Assembly: GCA_964036045.1 (NCBI GenBank)
Contig: OZ038388.1
Coordinates: forward strand, 2,974,435-3,038,434
Reading direction: 5' to 3'
Source of the DNA: Eutreptiella sp. 'Long Island Sound 2002'
Taxonomy: Eukaryota; Euglenozoa; Euglenophyceae; Eutreptiales; Eutreptiaceae
Length of the DNA: 64,000 bases
How positions within the stretch are numbered: position 1 is the first letter of the stretch; every line of letters starts with the position of its first letter. Below the pieces are notes generated by a model that was given only the letters and a program-made list of their open reading frames with translations, searched no databases and had not been told where the DNA came from. Made by a program: the position numbers and the translations under genes. Shown here piece by piece: positions 26,502-39,350 of this stretch.

Positions 26502-29500
26502 TGCCTACTACACCTGACAACCCTTCCCACATCCTACAATGGCACCAAGGGAATCTGGGCTTCCAAGGAAACACCAAAGGTGATGCATTGCCCGTTGTGT
26601 CCTGATGAGGCCTGCATTTCACAGCAAACAATGTCTGTATGGCCCCCATGGCACGGAATCAACACGTCCTTGTGTCTTTGGTTCAGATTCCCATATGTCT
26701 CCTCCAGTCATGGCCTCCCAGACACAAACATCAACCATCTTGAAAATCATAAGGGGGTATGTTGTCATGTGTGCACAAAACAGTGTTAACAGCAAGGGGG
26801 GCTACTAGTGCACACAGGTGTGCCTAATGCACCTTACATCCCTTTCCACATCCTGCAATGGCACCAAGCGAATCTGGGCTTCCAAGGAAACACCAAAGGT
26901 GATGCAGTGCACCATTGTGTCCTGATGAGGCCTGCTCTGCACAGCAAACAATGTCTGTATGGCCCCCATGGCACGGAATCAACACGTCCTTGTGTCTTTG
27001 GTTCAGATTCCCATATGTCTCCTCCAGTCATGGCCTCCCAGACACAAACATCAACCATCTTGAGAATCATAAGGGGGTATGTTGTCATGTGTGCACAAAA
27101 CAGTGTTAACAGCAAGCAGGTCAACTAGTGCACACAATGGTGTGCCTAATGCACCTTACATCCCTTTCCACATCCTACAATGGCACCAAGGGAATCTGGG
27201 CTTCCAAGGAAACACCAAAGGTGATGCAGTGCACCGTTGTGTCCTGATGAGGCCTGCATTTCACAGCAAACAATGTCTGTATGGCCCCCATGGCACGGAA
27301 TCAACACGTCCTTGTGTCTTTGGTTCAGATTCCCATATGTCTCCTCCAGTCATGGCCTCCCAGACACAAACATCAACCATCTTGAGAATCATAAGGGGGT
27401 ATGTTGTCATGTGTGCACAAAACAGTGTTAACAGCAAGCAGGTCAACTAGTGCACACAATGGTGTGCCTAATGCACCTTACATCCCTTTCCACATCCTAC
27501 AATGGCACCAAGCGAATCTGGGCTTCCAAGGAAACACCAAAGGTGATGCAGTGCACCGTTGTGTCCTGATGAGGCCTGCATTTCACAGCAAACAATGTCT
27601 GTATGGCCCCCATGGCACGGAATCAACACGTCCTTGTGTCTTTGGTTCAGATTCCCATATGTCTCCTCCAGTCATGGCCTCCCAGACACAAACATCAACC
27701 ATCTTGAAAATCATAAGGGGGTATGTTGTCATGTGTGCACAAAACAGTGTTAACAGCAAGGGGGGCTACTAGTGCACACAGGTGAGGTAATGCACCTTAC
27801 ATCCCTTTCCACATCCTGCAATGGCACCAAGCGAATCTGGGCTTCCAAGGAAACACCAAAGGTGATGCAGTGCACCATTGTGTCCTGATGAGGCCTGCAT
27901 TTCACAGCAAACAATGTCTGTATGGCCCCCATGGCACGGAATCAACACGTCCTTGTGTCTTTGGTTCAGATTCCCATATGTCTCCTCCAGTCATGGCCTC
28001 CCAGACACAAACATCAACCATCTTGAGAATCATAAGGGGGTATGTTGTCATGTGTGCACAAAACAGTGTTAACAGCAAGCAGGTCAACTAGTGCACACAA
28101 TGGTGTGCCTAATGCACCTTACATCCCTTTCCACATCCTACAATGGCACCAAGCGAATCTGGGCTTCCAAGGAAACACCAAAGGTGATGCAGTGCACCGT
28201 TGTGTCCTGATGAGGCCTGCATTTCACAGCAAACAATGTCTGTATGGCCCCCATGGCACGGAATCAACACGTCCTTGTGTCTTTGGTTCAGATTCCCATA
28301 TGTCTCCTCCAGTCATGGCCTCCCAGACACAAACATCAACCATCTTGAAAATCATAAGGGGGTATGTTGTCATGTGTGCACAAAACAGTGTTAACAGCAA
28401 GCAGGTCAACTAGTGCACACAATGGTGTGCCTAATGCACCTTACATCCCTTTCCACATCCTACAATGGCACCAAGGGAATCTGGGCTTCCAAGGAAACAC
28501 CAAAGGTGATGCAGTGCACCGTTGTGTCCTGATGAGGCCTGCATTTCACAGCAAACAATGTGTGTATGGCCCCCATGGCACGGAATCAACACGTCCTTGT
28601 GTCTTTGGTTCAGATTCCCATATGTCTCCTCCAGTCATGGCCTCCCAGACACAAACATCAACCATCTTGAAAATCATAAGGGGGTATGTTGTCATGTGTG
28701 CACAAAACAGTGTTAACAGCAAGGGGGGCTACTAGTGCACACAGGTGTGCCTAATGCACCTTACATCCCTTTCCACATCCTACAATGGCACCAAGCGAAT
28801 CTGGGCTTCCAAGGAAACACCAAAGGTGATGCAGTGCACCATTGTGTCCTGATGAGGCCTGCATTTCACAGCAAACAATGTCTGTATGGCCCCCATGGCA
28901 CGGAATCAACACGTCCTTGTGTCTTTGGTTCAGATTCCCATATGTCTCCTCCAGTCATGGCCTCCCAGACACAAACATCAACCATCTTGAGAATCATAAG
29001 GGGGTATGTTGTCATGTGTGCACAAAACAGTGTTAACAGCAAGCAGGTCAACTAGTGCACACAATGGTGTGCCTAATGCACCTTACATCCCTTTCCACAT
29101 CCTACAATGGCACCAAGCGAATCTGGGCTTCCAAGGAAACACCAAAGGTGATGCAGTGCACCGTTGTGTCCTGATGAGGCCTGCATTTCACAGCAAACAA
29201 TGTCTGTATGGCCCCCATGGCACGGAATCAACACGTCCTTGTGTCTTTGGTTCAGATTCCCATATGTCTCCTCCAGTCATGGCCTCCCAGACACAAACAT
29301 CAACCATCTTGAAAATCATAAGGGGGTATGTTGTCATGTGTGCACAAAACAGTGTTAACAGCAAGCAGGTCAACTAGTGCACACAATGGTGTGCCTAATG
29401 CACCTTACATCCCTTTCCACATCCTACAATGGCACCAAGGGAATCTGGGCTTCCAAGGAAACACCAAAGGTGATGCAGTGCACCGTTGTGTCCTGATGAG

Positions 29501-32500
29501 GCCTGCATTTCACAGCAAACAATGTGTGTATGGCCCCCATGGCACGGAATCAACACGTCCTTGTGTCTTTGGTTCAGATTCCCATATGTCTCCTCCAGTC
29601 ATGGCCTCCCAGACACAAACATCAACCATCTTGAAAATCATAAGGGGGTATGTTGTCATGTGTGCACAAAACAGTGTTAACAGCAAGGGGGGCTACTAGT
29701 GCACACAGGTGTGCCTAATGCACCTTACATCCCTTTCCACATCCTACAATGGCACCAAGCGAATCTGGGCTTCCAAGGAAACACCAAAGGTGATGCAGTG
29801 CACCATTGTGTCCTGATGAGGCCTGCATTTCACAGCAAACAATGTCTGTATGGCCCCCATGGCACGGAATCAACACGTCCTTGTGTCTTTGGTTCAGATT
29901 CCCATATGTCTCCTCCAGTCATGGCCTCCCAGACACAAACATCAACCATCTTGAGAATCATAAGGGGGTATGTTGTCATGTGTGCACAAAACAGTGTTAA
30001 CAGCAAGCAGGTCAACTAGTGCACACAATGGTGTGCCTAATGCACCTTACATCCCTTTCCACATCCTACAATGGCACCAAGCGAATCTGGGCTTCCAAGG
30101 AAACACCAAAGGTGATGCAGTGCACCGTTGTGTCCTGATGAGGCCTGCATTTCACAGCAAACAATGTCTGTATGGCCCCCATGGCACGGAATCAACACGT
30201 CCTTGTGTCTTTGGTTCAGATTCCCATATGTCTCCTCCAGTCATGGCCTCCCAGACACAAACATCAACCATCTTGAAAATCATAAGGGGGTATGTTGTCA
30301 TGTGTGCACAAAACAGTGTTAACAGCAAGGGGGGCTACTAGTGCACACAGGTGTGCCTAATGCACCTTACATCCCTTTCCACATCCTGCAATGGCACCAA
30401 GCGAATCTGGGCTTCCAAGGAAACACCAAAGGTGATGCAGTGCACCATTGTGTCCTGATGAGGCCTGCATTTCACAGCAAACAATGTCTGTATGGCCCCC
30501 ATGGCACGGAATCAACACGTCCTTGTGTCTTTGGTTCAGATTCCCATATGTCTCCTCCAGTCATGGCCTCCCAGACACAAACATCAACCATCTTGAGAAT
30601 CATAAGGGGGTATGTTGTCATGTGTGCACAAAACAGTGTTAACAGCAAGGGGGGCTACTAGTGCACACAATGGTATGCCTAATGCACCTTACATCCCTTT
30701 CCACATCCTGCAATGGCACCAAGCGAATCTGGGCTTCCAAGGAAACACCAAAGGTGATGCATTGCACCATTGTGTCCTGATGAGGCCTGCATTTCACAGC
30801 AAACAATGTGTGTATGGCCCCCATGGCATGGAATCAACACATCCTTGTGTCTTTGGTTCAGATTCCCATATGTCTCCTCCAGTCATGGCCTCCCAGACAC
30901 AAACATCAACCATCTTGAGAATCATAAGGGGGTATGTTGTCATGTGTGCACAAAACAGTGTTAACAGCAAGCAGGTCAACTAGTGCACACAATGGTGTGC
31001 CTAATGCACCTTACATCCCTTTCCACATCCTACAATGGCACCAAGCGAATCTGGGCTTCCAAGGAAACACCAAAGGTGATGCAGTGCACCGTTGTGTCCT
31101 GATGAGGCCTGCATTTCACAGCAAACAATGTCTGTATGGCCCCCATGGCACGGAATCAACACGTCCTTGTGTCTTTGGTTCAGATTCCCATATGTCTCCT
31201 CCAGTCATGGCCTCCCAGACACAAACATCAACCATCTTGAGAATCATAAGGGGGTATGTTGTCATGTGTGCACAAAACAGTGTTAACAGCAAGGGGGGCT
31301 ACTAGTGCACACAGGTGTGCCTAATGCACCTTACATCCCTTTCCACATCCTACAATGGCACCAAGCGAATCTGGGCTTCCAAGGAAACACCAAAGGTGAT
31401 GCAGTGCACCATTGTGTCCTGATGAGGCCTGCATTTCACAGCAAACAATGTCTGTATGGCCCCCATGGCACGGAATCAACACGTCCTTGTGTCTTTGGTT
31501 CAGATTCCCATATGTCTCCTCCAGTCATGGCCTCCCAGACACAAACATCAACCATCTTGAGAATCATAAGGGGGTATGTTGTCATGTGTGCACAAAACAG
31601 TGTTAACAGCAAGCAGGTCAACTAGTGCACACAATGGTGTGCCTAATGCACCTTACATCCCTTTCCACATCCTACAATGGCACCAAGGGAATCTGGGCTT
31701 CCAAGGAAACACCAAAGGTGATGCAGTGCACCGTTGTGTCCTGATGAGGCCTGCATTTCACAGCAAACAATGTCTGTATGGCCCCCATGGCACGGAATCA
31801 ACACGTCCTTGTGTCTTTGGTTCAGATTCCCATATGTCTCCTCCAGTCATGGCCTCCCAGACACAAACATCAACCATCTTGAAAATCATAAGGGGGTATG
31901 TTGTCATGTGTGCACAAAACAGTGTTAACAGCAAGGGGGGCTACTAGTGCACACAGGTGTGCCTAATGCACCTTACATCCCTTTCCACATCCTGCAATGG
32001 CACCAAGCGAATCTGGGCTTCCAAGGAAACACCAAAGGTGATGCAGTGCACCATTGTGTCCTGATGAGGCCTGCATTTCACAGCAAACAATGTCTGTATG
32101 GCCCCCATGGCACGGAATCAACACGTCCTTGTGTCTTTGGTTCAGATTCCCATATGTCTCCTCCAGTCATGGCCTCCCAGACACAAACATCAACCATCTT
32201 GAGAATCATAAGGGGGTATGTTGTCATGTGTGCACAAAACAGTGTTAACAGCAAGCAGGTCAACTAGTGCACACAATGGTGTGCCTAATGCACCTTACAT
32301 CCCTTTCCACATCCTACAATGGCACCAAGCGAATCTGGGCTTCCAAGGAAACACCAAAGGTGATGCAGTGCACCGTTGTGTCCTGATGAGGCCTGCTCTG
32401 CACAGCAAACAATGTCTGTATGGCCCCCATGGCACGGAATCAACACGTCCTTGTGTCTTTGGTTCAGATTCCCATATGTCTCCTCCAGTCATGGCCTCCC

Positions 32501-35500
32501 AGACACAAACATCAACCATCTTGAGAATCATAAGGGGGTATGTTGTCATGTGTGCACAAAACAGTGTTAACAGCAAGGGGGGCTACTAGTGCACACAATG
32601 GTATGCCTAATGCACCTTACATCCCTTTCCACATCCCGCAATGGCACCAAGCGAATCTGGGCTTCCAAGGAAACACCAAAGGTGATGCATTGCACCATTG
32701 TGTCCTGATGAGGCCTGCATTTCACAGCAAACAATGTGTGTATGGCCCCCATGGCATGGAATCAACACATCCTTGTGTCTTTGGTTCAGATTCCCATATG
32801 TCTCCTCCAGTCATGGCCTCCCAGACACAAACATCAACCATCTTGAGAATCATAAGGGGGTATGTTGTCATGTGTGCACAAAACAGTGTTAACAGCAAGC
32901 AGGTCAACTAGTGCACACAATGGTGTGCCTAATGCACCTTACATCCCTTTCCACATCCTACAATGGCACCAAGCGAATCTGGGCTTCCAAGGAAACACCA
33001 AAGGTGATGCAGTGCACCATTGTGTCCTGATGAGGCCTGCATTTCACAGCAAACAATGTCTGTATGGCCCCCATGGCACGGAATCAACACGTCCTTGTGT
33101 CTTTGGTTCAGATTCCCATATGTCTCCTCCAGTCATGGCCTCCCAGACACAAACATCAACCATCTTGAGAATCATAAGGGGGTATGTTGTCATGTGTGCA
33201 CAAAACAGTGTTAACAGCAAGCAGGTCAACTAGTGCACACAATGGTGTGCCTAATGCACCTTACATCCCTTTCCACATCCTACAATGGCACCAAGGGAAT
33301 CTGGGCTTCCAAGGAAACACCAAAGGTGATGCAGTGCACCGTTGTGTCCTGATGAGGCCTGCATTTCACAGCAAACAATGTCTGTATGGCCCCCATGGCA
33401 CGGAATCAACACGTCCTTGTGTCTTTGGTTCAGATTCCCATATGTCTCCTCCAGTCATGGCCTCCCAGACACAAACATCAACCATCTTGAAAATCATAAG
33501 GGGGTATGTTGTCATGTGTGCACAAAACAGTGTTAACAGCAAGGGGGGCTACTAGTGCACACAGGTGTGCCTAATGCACCTTACATCCCTTTCCACATCC
33601 TACAATGGCACCAAGCGAATCTGGGCTTCCAAGGAAACACCAAAGGTGATGCAGTGCACCATTGTGTCCTGATGAGGCCTGCATTTCACAGCAAACAATG
33701 TCTGTATGGCCCCCATGGCACGGAATCAACACGTCCTTGTGTCTTTGGTTCAGATTCCCATATGTCTCCTCCAGTCATGGCCTCCCAGACACAAACATCA
33801 ACCATCTTGAGAATCATAAGGGGGTATGTTGTCATGTGTGCACAAAACAGTGTTAACAGCAAGCAGGTCAACTAGTGCACACAATGGTGTGCCTAATGCA
33901 CCTTACATCCCTTTCCACATCCTACAATGGCACCAAGGGAATCTGGGCTTCCAAGGAAACACCAAAGGTGATGCAGTGCACCGTTGTGTCCTGATGAGGC
34001 CTGCATTTCACAGCAAACAATGTCTGTATGCCCCCCATGGCACGGAATCAACACGTCCTTGTGTCTTTGGTTCAGATTCCCATATGTCTCCTCCAGTCAT
34101 GGCCTCCCAGACACAAACATCAACCATCTTGAAAATCATAAGGGGGTATGTTGTCATGTGTGCACAAAACAGTGTTAACAGCAAGGGGGGCTACTAGTGC
34201 ACACAGGTGTGCCTAATGCACCTTACATCCCTTTCCACATCCTACAATGGCACCAAGCGAATCTGGGCTTCCAAGGAAACACCAAAGGTGATGCAGTGCA
34301 CCATTGTGTCCTGATGAGGCCTGCATTTCACAGCAAACAATGTCTGTATGGCCCCCATGGCACGGAATCAACACGTCCTTGTGTCTTTGGTTCAGATTCC
34401 CATATGTCTCCTCCAGTCATGGCCTCCCAGACACAAACATCAACCATCTTGAGAATCATAAGGGGGTATGTTGTCATGTGTGCACAAAACAGTGTTAACA
34501 GCAAGCAGGTCAACTAGTGCACACAATGGTGTGCCTAATGCACCTTACATCCCTTTCCACATCCTACAATGGCACCAAGCGAATCTGGGCTTCCAAGGAA
34601 ACACCAAAGGTGATGCAGTGCACCGTTGTGTCCTGATGAGGCCTGCATTTCACAGCAAACAATGTCTGTATGCCCCCCATGGCACGGAATCAACACGTCC
34701 TTGTGTCTTTGGTTCAGATTCCCATATGTCTCCTCCAGTCATGGCCTCCCAGACACAAACATCAACCATCTTGAGAATCATAAGGGGGTATGTTGTCATG
34801 TGTGCACAAAACAGTGTTAACAGCAAGGGGGGCTACTAGTGCACACAGGTGTGCCTAATGCACCTTACATCCCTTTCCACATCCTACAATGGCACCAAGC
34901 GAATCTGGGCTTCCAAGGAAACACCAAAGGTGATGCAGTGCACCATTGTGTCCTGATGAGGCCTGCATTTCACAGCAAACAATGTCTGTATGGCCCCCAT
35001 GGCACGGAATCAACACGTCCTTGTGTCTTTGGTTCAGATTCCCATATGTCTCCTCCAGTCATGGCCTCCCAGACACAAACATCAACCATCTTGAGAATCA
35101 TAAGGGGGTATGTTGTCATGTGTGCACAAAACAGTGTTAACAGCAAGCAGGTCAACTAGTGCACACAATGGTGTGCCTAATGCACCTTACATCCCTTTCC
35201 ACATCCTACAATGGCGGCAAAGGGAATCTGGGCTTCCAAGGAAACACCAAAGGTGATGCAGTGCACCGTTGTGTCCTGATGAGGCCTGCTCTGCACAGCA
35301 AACAATGTCTGTATGGCCCCCATGGCACGGAATCAACACGTCCTTGTGTCTTTGGTTCAGATTCCCATATGTCTCCTCCAGTCATGGCCTCCCAGACACA
35401 AACATCAACCATCTTGAGAATCATAAGGGGGTATGTTGTCATGTGTGCACAAAACAGTGTTAACAGCAAGGGGGGCTACTAGTGCACACAATGGTATGCC

Positions 35501-38500
35501 TAATGCACCTTACATCCCTTTCCACATCCTGCAATGGCACCAAGCGAATCTGGGCTTCCAAGGAAACACCAAAGGTGATGCAGTGCACCATTGTGTCCTG
35601 ATGAGGCCTGCATTTCACAGCAAACAATGTCTGTATGGCCCCCATGGCACGGAATCAACACGTCCTTGTGTCTTTGGTTCAGATTCCCATATGTCTCCTC
35701 CAGTCATGGCCTCCCAGACACAAACATCAACCATCTTGAGAATCATAAGGGGGTATGTTGTCATGTGTGCACAAAACAGTGTTAACAGCAAGCAGGTCAA
35801 CTAGTGCACACAATGGTGTGCCTAATGCACCTTACATCCCTTTCCACATCCTACAATGGCACCAAGGGAATCTGGGCTTCCAAGGAAACACCAAAGGTGA
35901 TGCAGTGCACCATTGTGTCCTGATGAGGCCTGCATTTCACAGCAAACAATGTCTGTATGGCCCCCATGGCACGGAATCAACACATCCTTGTGTCTTTGGT
36001 TCAGATTCCCATATGTCTCCTCCAGTCATGGCCTCCCAGACACAAACATCAACCATCTTGAAAATCATAAGGGGGTATGTTGTCATGTGTGCACAAAACA
36101 GTGTTAACAGCAAGGGGGGCTACTAGTGCACACAATGGTGTGCCTAATGCACCTTACATCCCTTTCCACATCCTACAATGGCACCAAGCGAATCTGGGCT
36201 TCCAAGGAAACACCAAAGGTGATGCAGTGCACCATTGTGTCCTGATGAGGCCTGCATTTCACAGCAAACAATGTCTGTATGGCCCCCATGGCACGGAATC
36301 AACACGTCCTTGTGTCTTTGGTTCAGATTCCCATATGTCTCCTCCAGTCATGGCCTCCCAGACACAAACATCAACCATCTTGAGAATCATAAGGGGGTAT
36401 GTTGTCATGTGTGCACAAAACAGTGTTAACAGCAAGCAGGTCAACTAGTGCACACAATGGTGTGCCTAATGCACCTTACATCCCTTTCCACATCCTACAA
36501 TGGCACCAAGGGAATCTGGGCTTCCAAGGAAACACCAAAGGTGATGCAGTGCACCGTTGTGTCCTGATGAGGCCTGCATTTCACAGCAAACAATGTCTGT
36601 ATGGCCCCCATGGCACGGAATCAACACATCCTTGTGTCTTTGGTTCAGATTCCCATATGTCTCCTCCAGTCATGGCCTCCCAGACACAAACATCAACCAT
36701 CTTGAAAATCATAAGGGGGTATGTTGTCATGTGTGCACAAAACAGTGTTAACAGCAAGGGGGGCTACTAGTGCACACAGGTGTGCCTAATGCACCTTACA
36801 TCCCTTTCCACATCCTACAATGGCACCAAGCGAATCTGGGCTTCCAAGGAAACACCAAAGGTGATGCAGTGCACCATTGTGTCCTGATGAGGCCTGCATT
36901 TCACAGCAAACAATGTCTGTATGGCCCCCATGGCACGGAATCAACACGTCCTTGTGTCTTTGGTTCAGATTCCCATATGTCTCCTCCAGTCATGGCCTCC
37001 CAGACACAAACATCAACCATCTTGAGAATCATAAGGGGGTATGTTGTCATGTGTGCACAAAACAGTGTTAACAGCAAGCAGGTCAACTAGTGCACACAAT
37101 GGTGTGCCTAATGCACCTTACATCCCTTTCCACATCCTACAATGGCACCAAGCGAATCTGGGCTTCCAAGGAAACACCAAAGGTGATGCAGTGCACCGTT
37201 GTGTCCTGATGAGGCCTGCATTTCACAGCAAACAATGTGTGTATGGCCCCCATGGCACGGAATCAACACGTCCTTGTGTCTTTGGTTCAGATTCCCATAT
37301 GTCTCCTCCAGTCATGGCCTCCCAGACACAAACATCAACCATCTTGAGAATCATAAGGGGGTATGTTGTCATGTGTGCACAAAACAGTGTTAACAGCAAG
37401 CAGGTCAACTAGTGCACACAGGTGTGCCTAATGCACCTTACATCCCTTTCCACATCCTACAATGGCACCAAGGGAATCTGGGCTTCCAAGGAAACACCAA
37501 AGGTGATGCAGTGCACCATTGTGTCCTGATGAGGCCTGCATTTCACAGCAAACAATGTGTGTATGGCCCCCATGGCATGGAATCAACATGTCCTTGTGTC
37601 TTTGGTTCAGATTCCCATATGTCTCCTCCAGTCATGGCCTCCCAGACACAAACATCAACCATCTTGAGAATCATAAGGGGGTATGTTGTCATGTGTGCAC
37701 AAAACAGTGTTAACAGCAAGGGGGGCTACTAGTGCACACAGGTGTGCCTAATGCACCTTACATCCCTTTCCACATCCTACAATGGCACCAAGCGAATCTG
37801 GGCTTCCAAGGAAACACCAAAGGTGATGCATTGCACCATTGTGTCCTGATGAGGCCTGCATTTCACAGCAAACAATGTGTGTATGGCCCCCATGGCATGG
37901 AATCAACATGTCCTTGTGTCTTTGGTTCAGATTCCCATATGTCTCCTCCAGTCATGGCCTCCCAGACACAAACATCAACCATCTTGAAAATCATAAGGGG
38001 GTATGTTGTCATGTGTGCACAAAACAGTGTTAACAGCAAGGGGGGCTACTAGTGCACACAGGTGTGGCTAATGCACCTTACATCCCTTTCCACATCCTAC
38101 AATGGCACCAAGCGAATCTGGGCTTCCAAGGAAACACCAAAGGTGATGCATTGCACCATTGTGTCCTGATGAGGCCTGCATTTCACAGCAAACAATGTGT
38201 GTATGGCCCCCATGGCATGGAATCAACATGTCCTTGTGTCTTTGGTTCAGATTCCCATATATCTCCTCCGGTCATGGCCTCCCAGACACAAACATCAACC
38301 ATCTTGAAAATCATAAGGGGGTATGTTGTCATGTGTGCACAAAACAGTGTTAACAGCAAGGGGGGCTACTAGTGCACACAGGTGTGCCTAATGCACCTTA
38401 CATCCCTTTCCACATCCTACAATGGCACCAAGGGAATCTGGGCTTCCAAGGAAACACCAAAGGTGATGCAGTGCACCGTTGTGTCCTGATGAGGCCTGCA

Positions 38501-39350
38501 TTTCACAGCAAACAATGTCTGTATGGCCCCCATGGCACGGAATCAACACGTCCTTGTGTCTTTGGTTCAGATTCCCATATGTCTCCTCCAGTCATGGCCT
38601 CCCAGACACAAACATCAACCATCTTGAGAATCATAAGGGGGTATGTTGTCATGTGTGCACAAAACAGTGTTAACAGCAAGCAGGTCAACTAGTGCACACA
38701 ATGGTGTGCCTAATGCACCTTACATCCCTTTCCACATCCTACAATGGCACCAAGGGAATCTGGGCTTCCAAGGAAACACCAAAGGTGATGCAGTGCACCG
38801 TTGTGTCCTGATGAGGCCTGCTCTGCACAGCAAACAATGTCTGTATGGCCCCCATGGCACGGAATCAACACGTCCTTGTGTCTTTGGTTCAGATTCCCAT
38901 ATGTCTCCTCCAGTCATGGCCTCCCAGACACAAACATCAACCATCTTGAGAATCATAAGGGGGTATGTTGTCATGTGTGCACAAAACAGTGTTAACAGCA
39001 AGGGGGGCTACTAGTGCACACAATGGTATGCCTAATGCACCTTACATCCCTTTCCACATCCTGCAATGGCACCAAGCGAATCTGGGCTTCCAAGGAAACA
39101 CCAAAGGTGATGCATTGCACCATTGTGTCCTGATGAGGCCTGCTCTGCACAGCAAACAATGTGTGTATGGCCCCCATGGCATGGAATCAACATGTCCTTG
39201 TGTCTTTGGTTCAGATTCCCATATATCTCCTCCAGTCATGGCCTCCCAGACACAAACATCAACCATCTTGAAAATCATAAGGGGGTATGTTGTCATGTGT
39301 GCACAAAACAGTGTTAACAGCAAGGGGGGCTACTAGTGCACAGAATCGTG
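26502..39350. repeat. Homogeneous block of 40 A modules with 642- and 964-bp higher-order repeats
   Basis: Forty A modules follow one another with no B or C (average 321 bp). They alternate between 322-bp units joined by CAGGTCAACTAGTGCACACAATGG and 320-bp units joined by a G run, CTACTAGTGCACACAGG. This gives dimers of 642 bp and trimers of 964 bp. Most carry CTGTATGG instead of the GTGTATGG of the left region, so this block is a distinct, recently amplified subfamily. Confidence 0.93.
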
